Shown: piece after piece, positions 7,653-17,100 of the stretch
Numbering within the stretch: the stretch's first letter is position 1
Layout: each line of letters starts with the position of its first letter
Origin: Putridiphycobacter sp965230195
Lineage (GTDB): Bacteria > Bacteroidota > Bacteroidia > Flavobacteriales_D > Crocinitomicaceae
DNA length: 64,000 bases
NCBI GenBank assembly: GCA_965230195.1
Contig: OZ245997.1
Coordinates: 4,650,001 to 4,714,000 of the forward strand
Direction: 5' to 3'
Translations under genes and position numbers: made by a program
Notes under the pieces: model-generated
Told to the model about the DNA's origin: nothing
What the model saw: only the letters and a program-made list of their open reading frames with translations
The model's database searches: none

Positions 7653-8710
7653 TGTCCCAGAAAAATAAAATTGCTTTTTTTGAAAAATACCTGACTGTAT
7701 GGGTATTACTTTGTATTGGAATCGGAATTGGATTTGGCTATTTATTTGGTGATTCCATTACCGTTTTAAGTGAATGGAACCTATACACGGTCAATGTACC
7801 GGTTGCCATCTTAGTTTGGTTAATGATATACCCTATGATGGTACAAATTGATTTTTCTTCGATTAAAAATGTTTCTAAAAACTGGAAAGGTTTAGGATTA
7901 ACGGTGACCATTAATTGGATTATTAAGCCGTTTACAATGGCCTTATTTGGTTATATTTTCTTTTATCAGCTTTACCAGGGGTGGTTACAACCGGAAGATG
8001 CTGAACAGTACCTGGCCGGAGCAATTCTATTAGGTGCCGCTCCCTGTACTGCCATGGTATTTGTTTGGTCATACCTCACCAATGGGGATGCCAATTATAC
8101 CCTGGTACAGGTTTCTGTCAATGACCTGATACTCTTAATTGCCTTTATTCCAATTGTCGGACTTCTATTCTCTGCTTTTGGTATAAATTTCACTGATACT
8201 TCAGGTGGTCATGTCGGGATCCCATACGACACATTGATCACTTCAGTAATAGTATTTGTGGTTATTCCTTTAATTGCAGGGTATGCTTCAAACAGAATAC
8301 TAATCAAATTAAAAGGAGAAAACTGGTTTAAAAACACCTTTCTTAAACGACTAAAACCTATCTCTATTTTTGCTCTGCTTACCACTTTAATTCTGTTGTT
8401 CGCATTTCAGGGAGAAAAAATAATTCAACAACCTATTGCAATTCTTCTAATTGCAATCCCACTGGCTATACAAACTTATTTCATCTTTTTTGCCAGCTGG
8501 TTTATCGGTAAATATTTAAAACTTCAACACAATATTTGTGCTCCGGCAGCAATGATTGGGGCCAGTAATTTCTTTGAACTTGCTGTAGCAGTAGCCATTG
8601 CACTTTTCGGGCTTAATTCCGGAGCATCTCTGGCCACTGTTGTTGGCGTTTTGATAGAGGTTCCTGTAATGCTATCTTTGGTTAAGTTTGCTAACCTTAA
8701 TCGATATTAA
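7652..8710 (+). CDS. acr3: Acr3-type arsenite efflux transporter
   Basis: The protein has 352 residues with ten predicted membrane segments, as expected for the Acr3 branch of the BASS superfamily. The signature GAAPCTAMVFVWSYLTNGDANYTLVQV is present, including the conserved cysteine needed for arsenite transport, and the later segment GASNFFELAVAVAIALFG contains the second conserved motif. It would export arsenite by proton exchange across the inner membrane. As last gene of the arsR operon, one base overlap with the reductase-like gene, it completes a reduction-plus-efflux resistance pathway. Confidence 0.93.
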   Translation: MSQKNKIAFFEKYLTVWVLLCIGIGIGFGYLFGDSITVLSEWNLYTVNVPVAILVWLMIYPMMVQIDFSSIKNVSKNWKGLGLTVTINWIIKPFTMALFGYIFFYQLYQGWLQPEDAEQYLAGAILLGAAPCTAMVFVWSYLTNGDANYTLVQVSVNDLILLIAFIPIVGLLFSAFGINFTDTSGGHVGIPYDTLITSVIVFVVIPLIAGYASNRILIKLKGENWFKNTFLKRLKPISIFALLTTLILLFAFQGEKIIQQPIAILLIAIPLAIQTYFIFFASWFIGKYLKLQHNICAPAAMIGASNFFELAVAVAIALFGLNSGASLATVVGVLIEVPVMLSLVKFANLNRY

Positions 8711-8895
8711 TGGTTTTGTAAGAAATTCAAATTTGGGAAAACTAATTCCAAAACAATTAAAACACTCATAACTATATTAATAAGAAACTTTTAACTTTCC
8801 TATAAATTTAAATTTACCTCCTTTGAATTAAAGTTTTTTTCGTAACTTAGGGTATCCGCCCCGCTATTTTTTATTAAAAGCAGTACTATTTCAAT

Positions 8896-9999
8896 ATGAG
8901 TTTAAGCCAAATTGATGAGCTTAAAGCGGATTTTAAGTTTCAGAAAGAACGTTTTGATGCCCAAAAAAAATTACTGATTCAGGCTTATCAAAAAATCCAA
9001 AAAACAGTTAGCGAGTTAAAAGAAACTCAGGATAGGTTGATAAAAATAGAGAAGATGGCCGCCTTGGGGAAACTGGTGGCAGGAGTAGCTCATGAAGTAA
9101 ATACTCCTCTGGGCGCTATAAATGCCTCAAGGGATGTTATTGAATCCAATTTACGTACAATAACGACTGATCATTTAGATATGATTAATCAATTGACAAA
9201 AGATGAATTGGAAGTTTACAAAGCTCTCCTGCACAAATCTTTTAAACCTGATGGCACCCATTATACCTCCCGGGAGCTGAGGAAGATCCGTAAAAACCTT
9301 GCAAGTACACTTTCTGAAATGGACATAAAAGATGATCCTGACGATATTGCCGATCAATTGGTGGATCTTGGTATCTATGAAAGTATTGAAGCTTTTGAAA
9401 CACTTTATTTAAACGAAAATACTACCGAAATACTCGAGTCAGTTAATGCATTAACCCGCATCTTTGATTCATGTATGATAATAGAAAATTCGGTGCAAAA
9501 AGCATCAAAAATTGTATTCGCACTTAAAAATTACTCTCATAAAGATGATTCCGAACCCAAACCCATTTCAGTTGAAAAATCTATTGAGTCGATATTACGA
9601 ATTTACGACTCGAATCTTAAACATGTTGAAGTCATAAGACATTATGACGAAACGGATTTGGTGGATGCTATACCTGATCAGTTAGGACAGGTTTGGACGA
9701 ATATTTTATTTAATGCTCTTCAGGCAATCAATTTTACAGGTAAAATAGAAATCTCAATACTTAACAGGGAGAGTTATGTTGAAGTTTGGATAAGAGATTC
9801 CGGCCCTGGTATCCCTGAAGCTATTCAAAGCAAGATTTTTGAACCCTTTTTCACTTCAAAGCCTAAAGGGGAAGGTACCGGACTGGGGCTCTCTATCGTA
9901 AAAAAAATTGTCGAAAATCAGGATGGTAAAATCTCGTTTGAAACCAGCCATAATGAAGGCACAAAATTTATTGTTAAACTAAAAAAACATTATAAATGA
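8896..9999 (+). CDS. Soluble sensor histidine kinase with coiled-coil N-terminus
   Basis: The protein has 367 residues and no membrane segment or recognisable sensor domain. Residues 1-58 form a coiled coil. The dimerisation and phosphoacceptor helix carries GVAHEVNTPLGA with His66. A region of about 120 residues (80-200) separates it from the second helix, longer than usual. The ATPase domain follows with the N box around N269 and N273, the G1 box DSGPGIP at 301-307, the F box EPFFTSK and the G2 box GEGTGLGLSIV at 325-335. It is the first gene of a five-gene operon; its stop overlaps the next ATG by four bases, and the receiver-domain protein at the end of the operon is the likely partner. 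Confidence 0.88.
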   Translation: MSLSQIDELKADFKFQKERFDAQKKLLIQAYQKIQKTVSELKETQDRLIKIEKMAALGKLVAGVAHEVNTPLGAINASRDVIESNLRTITTDHLDMINQLTKDELEVYKALLHKSFKPDGTHYTSRELRKIRKNLASTLSEMDIKDDPDDIADQLVDLGIYESIEAFETLYLNENTTEILESVNALTRIFDSCMIIENSVQKASKIVFALKNYSHKDDSEPKPISVEKSIESILRIYDSNLKHVEVIRHYDETDLVDAIPDQLGQVWTNILFNALQAINFTGKIEISILNRESYVEVWIRDSGPGIPEAIQSKIFEPFFTSKPKGEGTGLGLSIVKKIVENQDGKISFETSHNEGTKFIVKLKKHYK

Positions 10000-10430
10000 C
10001 CCTATTACTTGAAAATGATTTTGCGGAAATACTCCGCCATGATAATGTTAAAGCATTTGAACTCAGATATAAGCCAACATCAGTGAATTTGTTTGGAGAG
10101 CGATTTATTGAACAAATGACTATTTTAAAAGATCAGATTATTGAACAGGCCGCACTCGGCCACACTTTCCAAAATTTAATTATTAACACCATTAACGGCG
10201 GACCAACCATTGAACCGGAAGTCCAGGAATGGATGCACTCTACATTCTATCCACTACTAATTGAAAATAATATTACCACAAAGGCCTATTGTATGGGTGA
10301 GGAAATCATATCAAAACTATCTATTGAATTAACAGCTGACGATAAATCTAACTCTTCTTTTAAATATGATTATTTCAGTTCATTGGAAGACGCTTTGAAA
10401 TGGATTAAAAATCAAAATATTGAAGCATAG
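9996..10430 (+). CDS. Paralogue 1 of a tandem 144-residue family (STAS-like fold suspected)
   Basis: I do not recognise a named family. The protein has 144 residues, no signal and no membrane segment, and predicted beta-helix-beta-helix alternation. The strongest motif is NLIINTINGGPT at residues 60-71, followed by QEWMHSTFYP (77-86), TTKAYCMGEEI (94-104) and SIELTADDKSNS (109-120). The C-terminus (YFSSLEDALKWIKNQ) looks like the last helix of STAS-like SpoIIAA-fold proteins, with the NLIINT strand-loop at the position of the STAS phosphorylation loop. The start overlaps the kinase stop (ATGA). The next two genes are paralogues of identical length, alignable without gaps. Confidence 0.75.
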   Translation: MTLLLENDFAEILRHDNVKAFELRYKPTSVNLFGERFIEQMTILKDQIIEQAALGHTFQNLIINTINGGPTIEPEVQEWMHSTFYPLLIENNITTKAYCMGEEIISKLSIELTADDKSNSSFKYDYFSSLEDALKWIKNQNIEA

Positions 10431-10495
10431 TTATGAGGTATTGAAATAGAAAACAGACTTACAACAACTGATATAAATATTAAACTCGCTGAATT

Positions 10496-10930
10496 ATGAC
10501 ACTATTAGAAAAAAATGAATTCGTGGAAATTTACTTACACAATGATATTAAAGCATTTGAACAACGATTTTTAAAACCATCATCTGACTTATTTGGTGAG
10601 AAATACATTGATCAAATGAAACTTTTTGGAAATGTAATCACTCAGCAATTAAATGCAGGAATAAATTTCCCTAACTTAATTATTAATACTACTCAGGGAG
10701 GGCCAACCATGGAACCTCTGGTTCAGGACTGGATGCATAGCGTATTTTACCCGTTCCTGGAAGAAAAAAAAATTACTACAAAGGCCTATTGTTTAGGAGA
10801 AGAAATTCTTTCCAAATTATCAGTTGAATTAACAGCTGACGATAAATCAAATTCTCCTTTTAAATACGATTTTTTTGCAACACTTAAAGAAGGCATGGAA
10901 TGGCTGAAAGCCCAGAATGCTATAACCTGA
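10496..10930 (+). CDS. Paralogue 2 of a tandem 144-residue family
   Basis: This is the second of three tandem paralogues. It has exactly 144 residues and aligns with its neighbours with no gap. Conserved blocks are NLIINTTQGGPT (60-71), QDWMHSVFYPF (77-87), TTKAYCLGEEILSKLS (94-109) and ELTADDKSNS (111-120), the last being almost identical to paralogue 1. The N-terminus (ME or EIYLHNDIKAFEQRF) and the helix after residue 36 vary most. It is separated from paralogue 1 by 65 bases and from paralogue 3 by 80 bases, unusually wide spacing within this operon. A role as partner protein of the downstream SpoIIE-type phosphatase is inferred from position only. Confidence 0.75.
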   Translation: MTLLEKNEFVEIYLHNDIKAFEQRFLKPSSDLFGEKYIDQMKLFGNVITQQLNAGINFPNLIINTTQGGPTMEPLVQDWMHSVFYPFLEEKKITTKAYCLGEEILSKLSVELTADDKSNSPFKYDFFATLKEGMEWLKAQNAIT

Positions 10931-11010
10931 AAATATGATCTGGCACTAATAAACCAAACAAACTTCCATTAGTTAGCAGTCTAAACTTTAAACCGCTTAA
11001 CATTCGACTT

Positions 11011-11445
11011 ATGATACTTCTCAACAAAAATACATATATGGAGATTTACAGGCACGATAACGTTAAAGCTTTTGAGCAAAGGTATTTACCTGAATCTGCA
11101 AATTTATACGGAGAAAATCACCTTAATCAAATGATTTTATTCAAAGAGATCTTACTCAATCAACTGGCAGGTGGAAAGTACTTTCCAAATTTAATTATCA
11201 ATACTGTTAATGGAGGGCCAACTATGGAGTTAAACGCCCAGGAATGGATGCACAATGTTTTTAATCCGTTTTTATCAGAAAATAATTTTACAACAAAAGC
11301 TTATTGTTTGGGAGATGAAATTTTATCGAAAGAATCAGTAAGAATAACTGCCGAAGACAACTCAAATTCAACATTCAATTTCAATTTTTTTTCAACACTG
11401 GAAGATGGTCTTACATGGCTTGAAGCTCAAAACCTCACCTTATGA
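11011..11445 (+). CDS. Paralogue 3 of a tandem 144-residue family
   Basis: The third paralogue is the most divergent. It keeps NLIINTVNGGPT at residues 60-71, QEWMHNVFNPF, TTKAYCLGDEILSK and the C-terminal helix FSTLEDGLTWLEAQ, but the conserved block after residue 108 changes to ESVRITAEDNSNSTF. The length is again exactly 144 residues. Its stop codon overlaps the ATG of the receiver/phosphatase gene by four bases, so translation of the two is probably coupled. That coupling singles it out as the paralogue most likely to act with the phosphatase; this is inference. Confidence 0.75.
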   Translation: MILLNKNTYMEIYRHDNVKAFEQRYLPESANLYGENHLNQMILFKEILLNQLAGGKYFPNLIINTVNGGPTMELNAQEWMHNVFNPFLSENNFTTKAYCLGDEILSKESVRITAEDNSNSTFNFNFFSTLEDGLTWLEAQNLTL

Positions 11446-13127
11446 AACAGTTAATCCTATTTACTGACAATAATATAAACGACTTAAATACATTGAATAG
11501 TCAGTTGAAAAACAAGTTTGACGAAGACTATCGGTTGGAATTTACAACAAGTGTTAAGGAGGCAGTGAATATTTTAGAAGAATTTGACTTTAAAGCAATT
11601 CCCTCAACAATTATTTGCGATTGGGTTACTATTGGCAATACCGGTGAGCAGTTTTTAGTTGAAGTTCATAAGAATTTCCCCAAAGTCCGAAAAATGATAC
11701 TCACCAGTCATTCAAATAAAGAGGATCTGAAAAAGGCTATGAATGACCTCAATGTTTTCAGATGCATGAAAAAACCATGGGATATTGAAGAGGTCATAAA
11801 AGCCATTAAATCTCCAAACTATTCATTTGACTCAAAAAAAACGACAATTCTTTGTGTGGATGATGAACCGGTTATTTTAAAGAGTTTAAAAAATCAACTT
11901 AAGAATTTTTTTGGATCCAGATTTAGTATTTTAACGGAACTTAGTGCCACTGAAGCCCTCGAATTAATGAACGAGTTAGACGAAGAAAATGCTCTTCCTC
12001 ATATGGTCATCTCGGATCAGCTTATGCCGGAAATGCAGGGAGACGAATTTCTTTCAAAAGTAAAGGAAAAATACCCTGAGACTATCCGAATACTCCTGAC
12101 AGGACAGGCCAGTCAGGAAAATATTGTAAATGCCATTAATCGTGCAGGACTTTACAGATTTATACCAAAGCCATGGAATGTAGATGACCTGAACCTTACC
12201 GTAAAAGAGGGTATTGAAGCCTTCAATAAAAATGATCATTTAAAGAAAGAAAGGCAACGTGTGGTTGACCTTTATCTTTCATTGGAAGAACGGGTCACAC
12301 AACGTACGCGACAATTGGTCCTTCAAAAGAATACGATTGAAGAACAAAACAATAGTATAAAATCCAGTTTATCGTATGCGCAACGTATTCAAAATGCAAT
12401 ACTGCCTTCAGTTGATTCTATCAAAAAAAACTTTAAGGATGCATTTGTAATCTATCTTCCAAAAGATGTCGTGAGTGGAGACTCATACATGTTTTGGGAA
12501 TATACTGATCAGATATCTTATGTGGCCACAATCGACTGTACCGGGCATGGAGTACCGGGTGCTTTTTTAACCATAATGGCAAAATTTATTCTGGACATAA
12601 TCAATTCAAAGAAAAGAGGAACTCCACCAAACGAAATTTTAGAAATTTTGGATAAACAGCTTATTACAACATTACATGGTGAGATTTTAGAAAACAGTAA
12701 GATGATTAAGGATGGGATGGACATTGCCTTATGTAAAATAGATAAGCAAGACCATATTGTTGAATTTGCAGGTGCATATCACTCATTGTTCCATGCTACA
12801 AAAAAGGAAATTAACCACATTAAAGGTGATCGGAAATCAATTGGTTTTTGCCCGTTTCACAGTGAGACAGGACCGAAAAAGTTTAAACTTCAAACTATAA
12901 AGTATAATTCCGAAGATAAACTTTTTATGTTTTCTGATGGGTATACCGATCAATTTGGGGGACAAAACAAGAAAAAATATTCCAGAAAACGCCTGTTCAA
13001 TCAGTTACAGACAAATATCCATATGTCCTTACAAGAACAAAAAGAAATATTAGTAGAGGCGTACTATAACTGGAAGGGTGATATTCCTCAAACAGATGAT
13101 ATTGTTGGTGTTGGTATTGAGCTTTAG
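11442..13127 (+). CDS. Double receiver domain protein with SpoIIE-type PP2C phosphatase output
   Basis: The protein has 561 residues. The first receiver domain (about 1-125) has phosphoacceptor candidate D60 in IICDW, T88 and K111, but its acidic pocket reads TDNN, so one acidic residue is replaced by Asn. The second (about 134-260) is canonical: D140/D141, D192 in ISDQLMPEM, T220 and K243. A coiled coil (265-310) leads to the SpoIIE domain from about 312, with metal-binding Asp residues in VVSGDSY (347), TIDCTGHGVPGAF (365), GMDIAL (427), FSDGYTDQFGG (499) and QTDDIVG (553). SpoIIE enzymes dephosphorylate Ser/Thr of STAS partner proteins. The partner here may be one of the three paralogues. 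Confidence 0.88.
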   Translation: MKQLILFTDNNINDLNTLNSQLKNKFDEDYRLEFTTSVKEAVNILEEFDFKAIPSTIICDWVTIGNTGEQFLVEVHKNFPKVRKMILTSHSNKEDLKKAMNDLNVFRCMKKPWDIEEVIKAIKSPNYSFDSKKTTILCVDDEPVILKSLKNQLKNFFGSRFSILTELSATEALELMNELDEENALPHMVISDQLMPEMQGDEFLSKVKEKYPETIRILLTGQASQENIVNAINRAGLYRFIPKPWNVDDLNLTVKEGIEAFNKNDHLKKERQRVVDLYLSLEERVTQRTRQLVLQKNTIEEQNNSIKSSLSYAQRIQNAILPSVDSIKKNFKDAFVIYLPKDVVSGDSYMFWEYTDQISYVATIDCTGHGVPGAFLTIMAKFILDIINSKKRGTPPNEILEILDKQLITTLHGEILENSKMIKDGMDIALCKIDKQDHIVEFAGAYHSLFHATKKEINHIKGDRKSIGFCPFHSETGPKKFKLQTIKYNSEDKLFMFSDGYTDQFGGQNKKKYSRKRLFNQLQTNIHMSLQEQKEILVEAYYNWKGDIPQTDDIVGVGIEL

Positions 13128-13130
13128 GTA

Positions 13131-14111
13131 TTAATATTTAGTTGCTCCTCCACGCCTTGGTGCAAACCTCAATGAAAACTCCAGACCACCAAAACTACTG
13201 TTATGGTCTTTCAGTCCGGATGTAGTAATATCATAAGTGGTCATAAACTTCAGGTTCCTATAATCCATTCCTATTCCCAGTACAACTGCATCTTTAACTC
13301 TGTAAAAAAATGCACCTGTAATCTTAGTATTTGATCTGCTGTCAACCAAATAGTCTAATTCAAACCCCATATAATATTCACTGGCTCTGCCCTGCCACAT
13401 CTCCCTGGTTTTAAGTTCAAGGGTGTATTCCTGGTTTATTTTATAAATTACACCGGCATGTAAGAGGTACCTTCTTGGTAATCGGGATGGATCAACGGAT
13501 GTTTCAATAAATTGATTTTTCGGACTGCTGATATGAAAAATAGAAAAACCTATATACGGTTTAAAAGGATACCAATCGCCATATTCATAGTACAATCCAA
13601 AATTAATTTCCGGCATAAATTTACTGAATCGTTCAAAATTTTCTTTACTGGTCATGTCAGGATTAAAACCGCCTCCCTGATATTGATTATTGAACGTTAA
13701 CTCCTTATCGTTTATATTTTTATTAATAAATCCGATTTGTAATCCGGTACTTAATACATGAATGTCTTGTCCTGGTTTTGTAATCCGGTAAGCTCCTGAT
13801 AAAACCAAATTGAATTCATTATATACTTTTGCCCCATCAAAATTGGTAATATACCCTCCAACTCCCCATCTTCTATTAACAGGCATTTCATAACTAAGGT
13901 TAAAGGTTGAGAAAGGTTTTACAGACAATGACCGCCATTGGTTTCTGTACATAATTCCCGACTTATATGAGTAATTAGAGAACATGCCGGTCATCCCTGC
14001 ATTCATTCTTACTGAGGAAGCATCAAACTGTGAAAAATGATAATCCTGAGCAAATATTCCACCAGATACTACGAGTAGAATAAGGGCTAATATTTTTGCA
14101 ATACTTTTCAT
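13131..14111 (-). CDS. PorP/SprF family T9SS-associated outer-membrane protein
   Basis: The protein has 326 residues with a signal peptide ending SGGIFAQ. It then shows the PorP/SprF opening QDYHFSQFDASSVRMNAGMTGMFSNYSYKSGIMYRNQWRS, repeated strands of an outer-membrane barrel, and the C-terminal GGLEFSLRFAPRR. In gliding and T9SS systems SprF-like proteins are needed for surface localisation of a specific partner encoded next to them, usually a large CHU_C protein. Here the partner gene lies 18 bases upstream on the same strand. The stop codon is three bases from that of the convergent phosphatase gene. Confidence 0.92.
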   Translation of the reverse strand: MKSIAKILALILLVVSGGIFAQDYHFSQFDASSVRMNAGMTGMFSNYSYKSGIMYRNQWRSLSVKPFSTFNLSYEMPVNRRWGVGGYITNFDGAKVYNEFNLVLSGAYRITKPGQDIHVLSTGLQIGFINKNINDKELTFNNQYQGGGFNPDMTSKENFERFSKFMPEINFGLYYEYGDWYPFKPYIGFSIFHISSPKNQFIETSVDPSRLPRRYLLHAGVIYKINQEYTLELKTREMWQGRASEYYMGFELDYLVDSRSNTKITGAFFYRVKDAVVLGIGMDYRNLKFMTTYDITTSGLKDHNSSFGGLEFSLRFAPRRGGATKY

Positions 14112-14129
14112 AATAGTCTTTTTATCCGG

Positions 14130-17100
14130 TTATTTAATAATTGAAACACTGCCTGTAAATGAATAGGACTCTCCGTCAATCGTGACAGCTTTTACTGAAT
14201 AAATATAGTCTCCAACAGGCATCAACTTGTTTTTCCATGTTCCATCCCATCCGACTTCAACATCTTCCGATTCAAAAATCAAATTACCCCAGTTATTATA
14301 AACTTTAAGTTCTATTTCTGTGAATGGTCCTCCTCTTACCAGAAGCATATCATTTTCCCCATCATTATTTGGAGAGAAACCGGAAGGAACTGCCGGAGGA
14401 TATACTAAGTCTTCATTGACATCAATTATCTTGGTGATTGTATCAGAACATCCTTCAGAGTTTGACACAAAATACTCTACTGTATAAGTTCCGGCAGTCG
14501 GATAAGTATGGGTGGTATTTGGTGTTGTTATTACGGTAGTACCATCTCCAAAATCCCATGAATGTTCAGTTGCTCCGGAGGACTGCGTTGTAAAGGTTAT
14601 TTCCTGATCAATAGAAGGGCTTAATGGTGTATAATTAAAGTCAGCAACCGGTCCGGCTTTAATTATTATTGACTTGAATTCACTGTCAATACAGCCTAAA
14701 CTTGAAGTTACAGTTAACTTAACCTCATAAATCCCGTTTTCATCATATATGTGAATGGGGTTTTGGGACTGCGAGGAGTCTCCATCTCCAAACTCCCATA
14801 ACCAATCAGTTATACTACCGGTAAGCACCTGTGTAGTATCATTAAATAACATTGGCATATTTTCACAGGTTTCATCATTTTCAAATCCAACAATAAGGGG
14901 TTCAATGATATTCACTGTCAATGTATCTGTTTTATTAGCACAAGACACAGCACTGGTACTGGAATATGCCAACATAAAAGTACCGTTTGATATATCTATT
15001 GCACTTGGTATATAATATACATTAGCACTATCAGCCGAAGGTGAAAACTGTCCGCTTCCGCTTGAAGTCCATACCCCGCTTGTAACATTGGTAAGAATAG
15101 CTGACAATGCAATTGAATCGGTATTAGCACAGATACTTTTATTCGCACCGACATTAATTAATGGAACGGGCTCTATAATAATTTGAACCGTATCGGTACC
15201 TGGAGCACAGCCTCCGTTATTGGTAGAATTTAACACTAAATCAACATAGCCGTTAATCGAATCTGTTGGTGATGGTATATAAATCGCATTGAGAACAGTA
15301 TCAGACGGATTAAAAATTCCTGACCCCAGACTTTGCCACTCCCCTGTAATACTACCACCACTTACAAAACCTGACAGGTTAACCAATCCGTCATCTGCAC
15401 AAACAATCTGATCAGTACCTGCATTAGTAAATACCGAATTACCAAAAGTAAGTTCCACAGTATCTGTTTCAGCTACACAGGAACCATTATTGGTGGAGGT
15501 TAATACCAAAATCACTGAACCAACAGTTGTATCTGCCGCACTAAAATGATATTCAACAGTAAGTAAACTATCATTTGGTGAAAAGGTTCCTGTTCCTAAA
15601 GTACTCCATACACCACTTACCGATCCATTGGTAACGAGTCCCTGTAGTAAAGCAAAATCAGCAGTAGAGCAAACTTGTTGATCAACTCCGGCATCAACTG
15701 AAATACCATTCGATATAGCTACAAAAGTAGAATCGTATACCGGATTACAATTACCATTACCGGTTGATGTTAAATATAAAAATACCCCTCCATTAGCAAT
15801 ATCAGCTGCACTTGCATTATAGGTCATTGATAAGTTCGTAGCAGAAGGAGAGAAAGTTCCTGACCCTGTCGTGGTCCAAACTCCTCCTACAGCATTACTA
15901 ACACTACCGTTAACCGCAATACTAGGGTTCGTTCCGCAAATAGACAATTCAGGTCCGGCATCAACAACCGGTGAAGCTGTAAATGCAATACTCATAAAAT
16001 CGGTAGCCACATTGCAACTGTTAGTTGCAGTTAAAATTAAATCGACACTACCTAATGTCACGTCTCCCAGGCTTGGGATATATGTCGCATTTAAATCAGT
16101 ATTTGAAGGTACAAAAACACCAGAACCGGATGTTGACCAGATACCCGCAGTTGCACCACCGGTAATAGCGCCATTCATTAAGGCATCTGCATTATTGCTG
16201 CATAAGGTTTGGTCTGCACCGGCATTGGCTACTCCAGTAGGGAATATATTAACGTTTATTGAATCAGTAACGGCAATGCAGTTACCTACATTAGTTGAAG
16301 TCAAATAAAGTGTTACACTTTGATTAACGGAGTCAGCAGAACTGGCATTATATGTTGCATTTAAACTCGTATTTGAAGGAGAAAAACCACCAGTTCCCAA
16401 TGTTCCCCAAACACCTGTTGTATTTGCTCCATTTACTAATCCAATCAGCGGAATATCCAAATCAGTAGCACAAACGGTTATATCTGCACCAGCATCTACC
16501 ACCGGAGCTGGAGTTATAGTAACAGTCATATTATCAGAACCTGCATTACAACTGTTAGCTGTCAGTATTAAATCTACCGTTCCATTTGCGATATCAAATG
16601 CACTTGGAATATAACTGGCGTTAAGTGTAGAATCATTTGGCGTAAAGACACCTGTTCCTGTAGTAGACCAGACTCCGGTAACCGCTCCACCTGAAATTCC
16701 ACCGTTAAGTGTTATATTAGAATTATTGGCACAAACAGTTTGATCTGATCCGGCGTCAGCAAACCCTGCTGGTAAAATAGAAATATTCATCACATCATCA
16801 ACTGCCAGACAAGACATATTATTAGTTGAGGTTAATGTTAATGATATTGAACCGTTAATAGAATCGGCGGCACTGGCAATATAGGCGGCATTTAAACTGG
16901 TATTATTGGGCACAAATGTACCGCTTCCTGAAGTCGTCCAGATTCCTGTATTAGTTATTCCGGAAACCGAACCGGAAAGAATAAGTGTCAGATTATCAAC
17001 ACAAATTGTTTGATCAGCCCCTGCATTTACGGTAGGGGCTGCATTAATTATAATATCAACATCATCACTTTCGGTATTACAATTACCTACTCCTGTAGTT

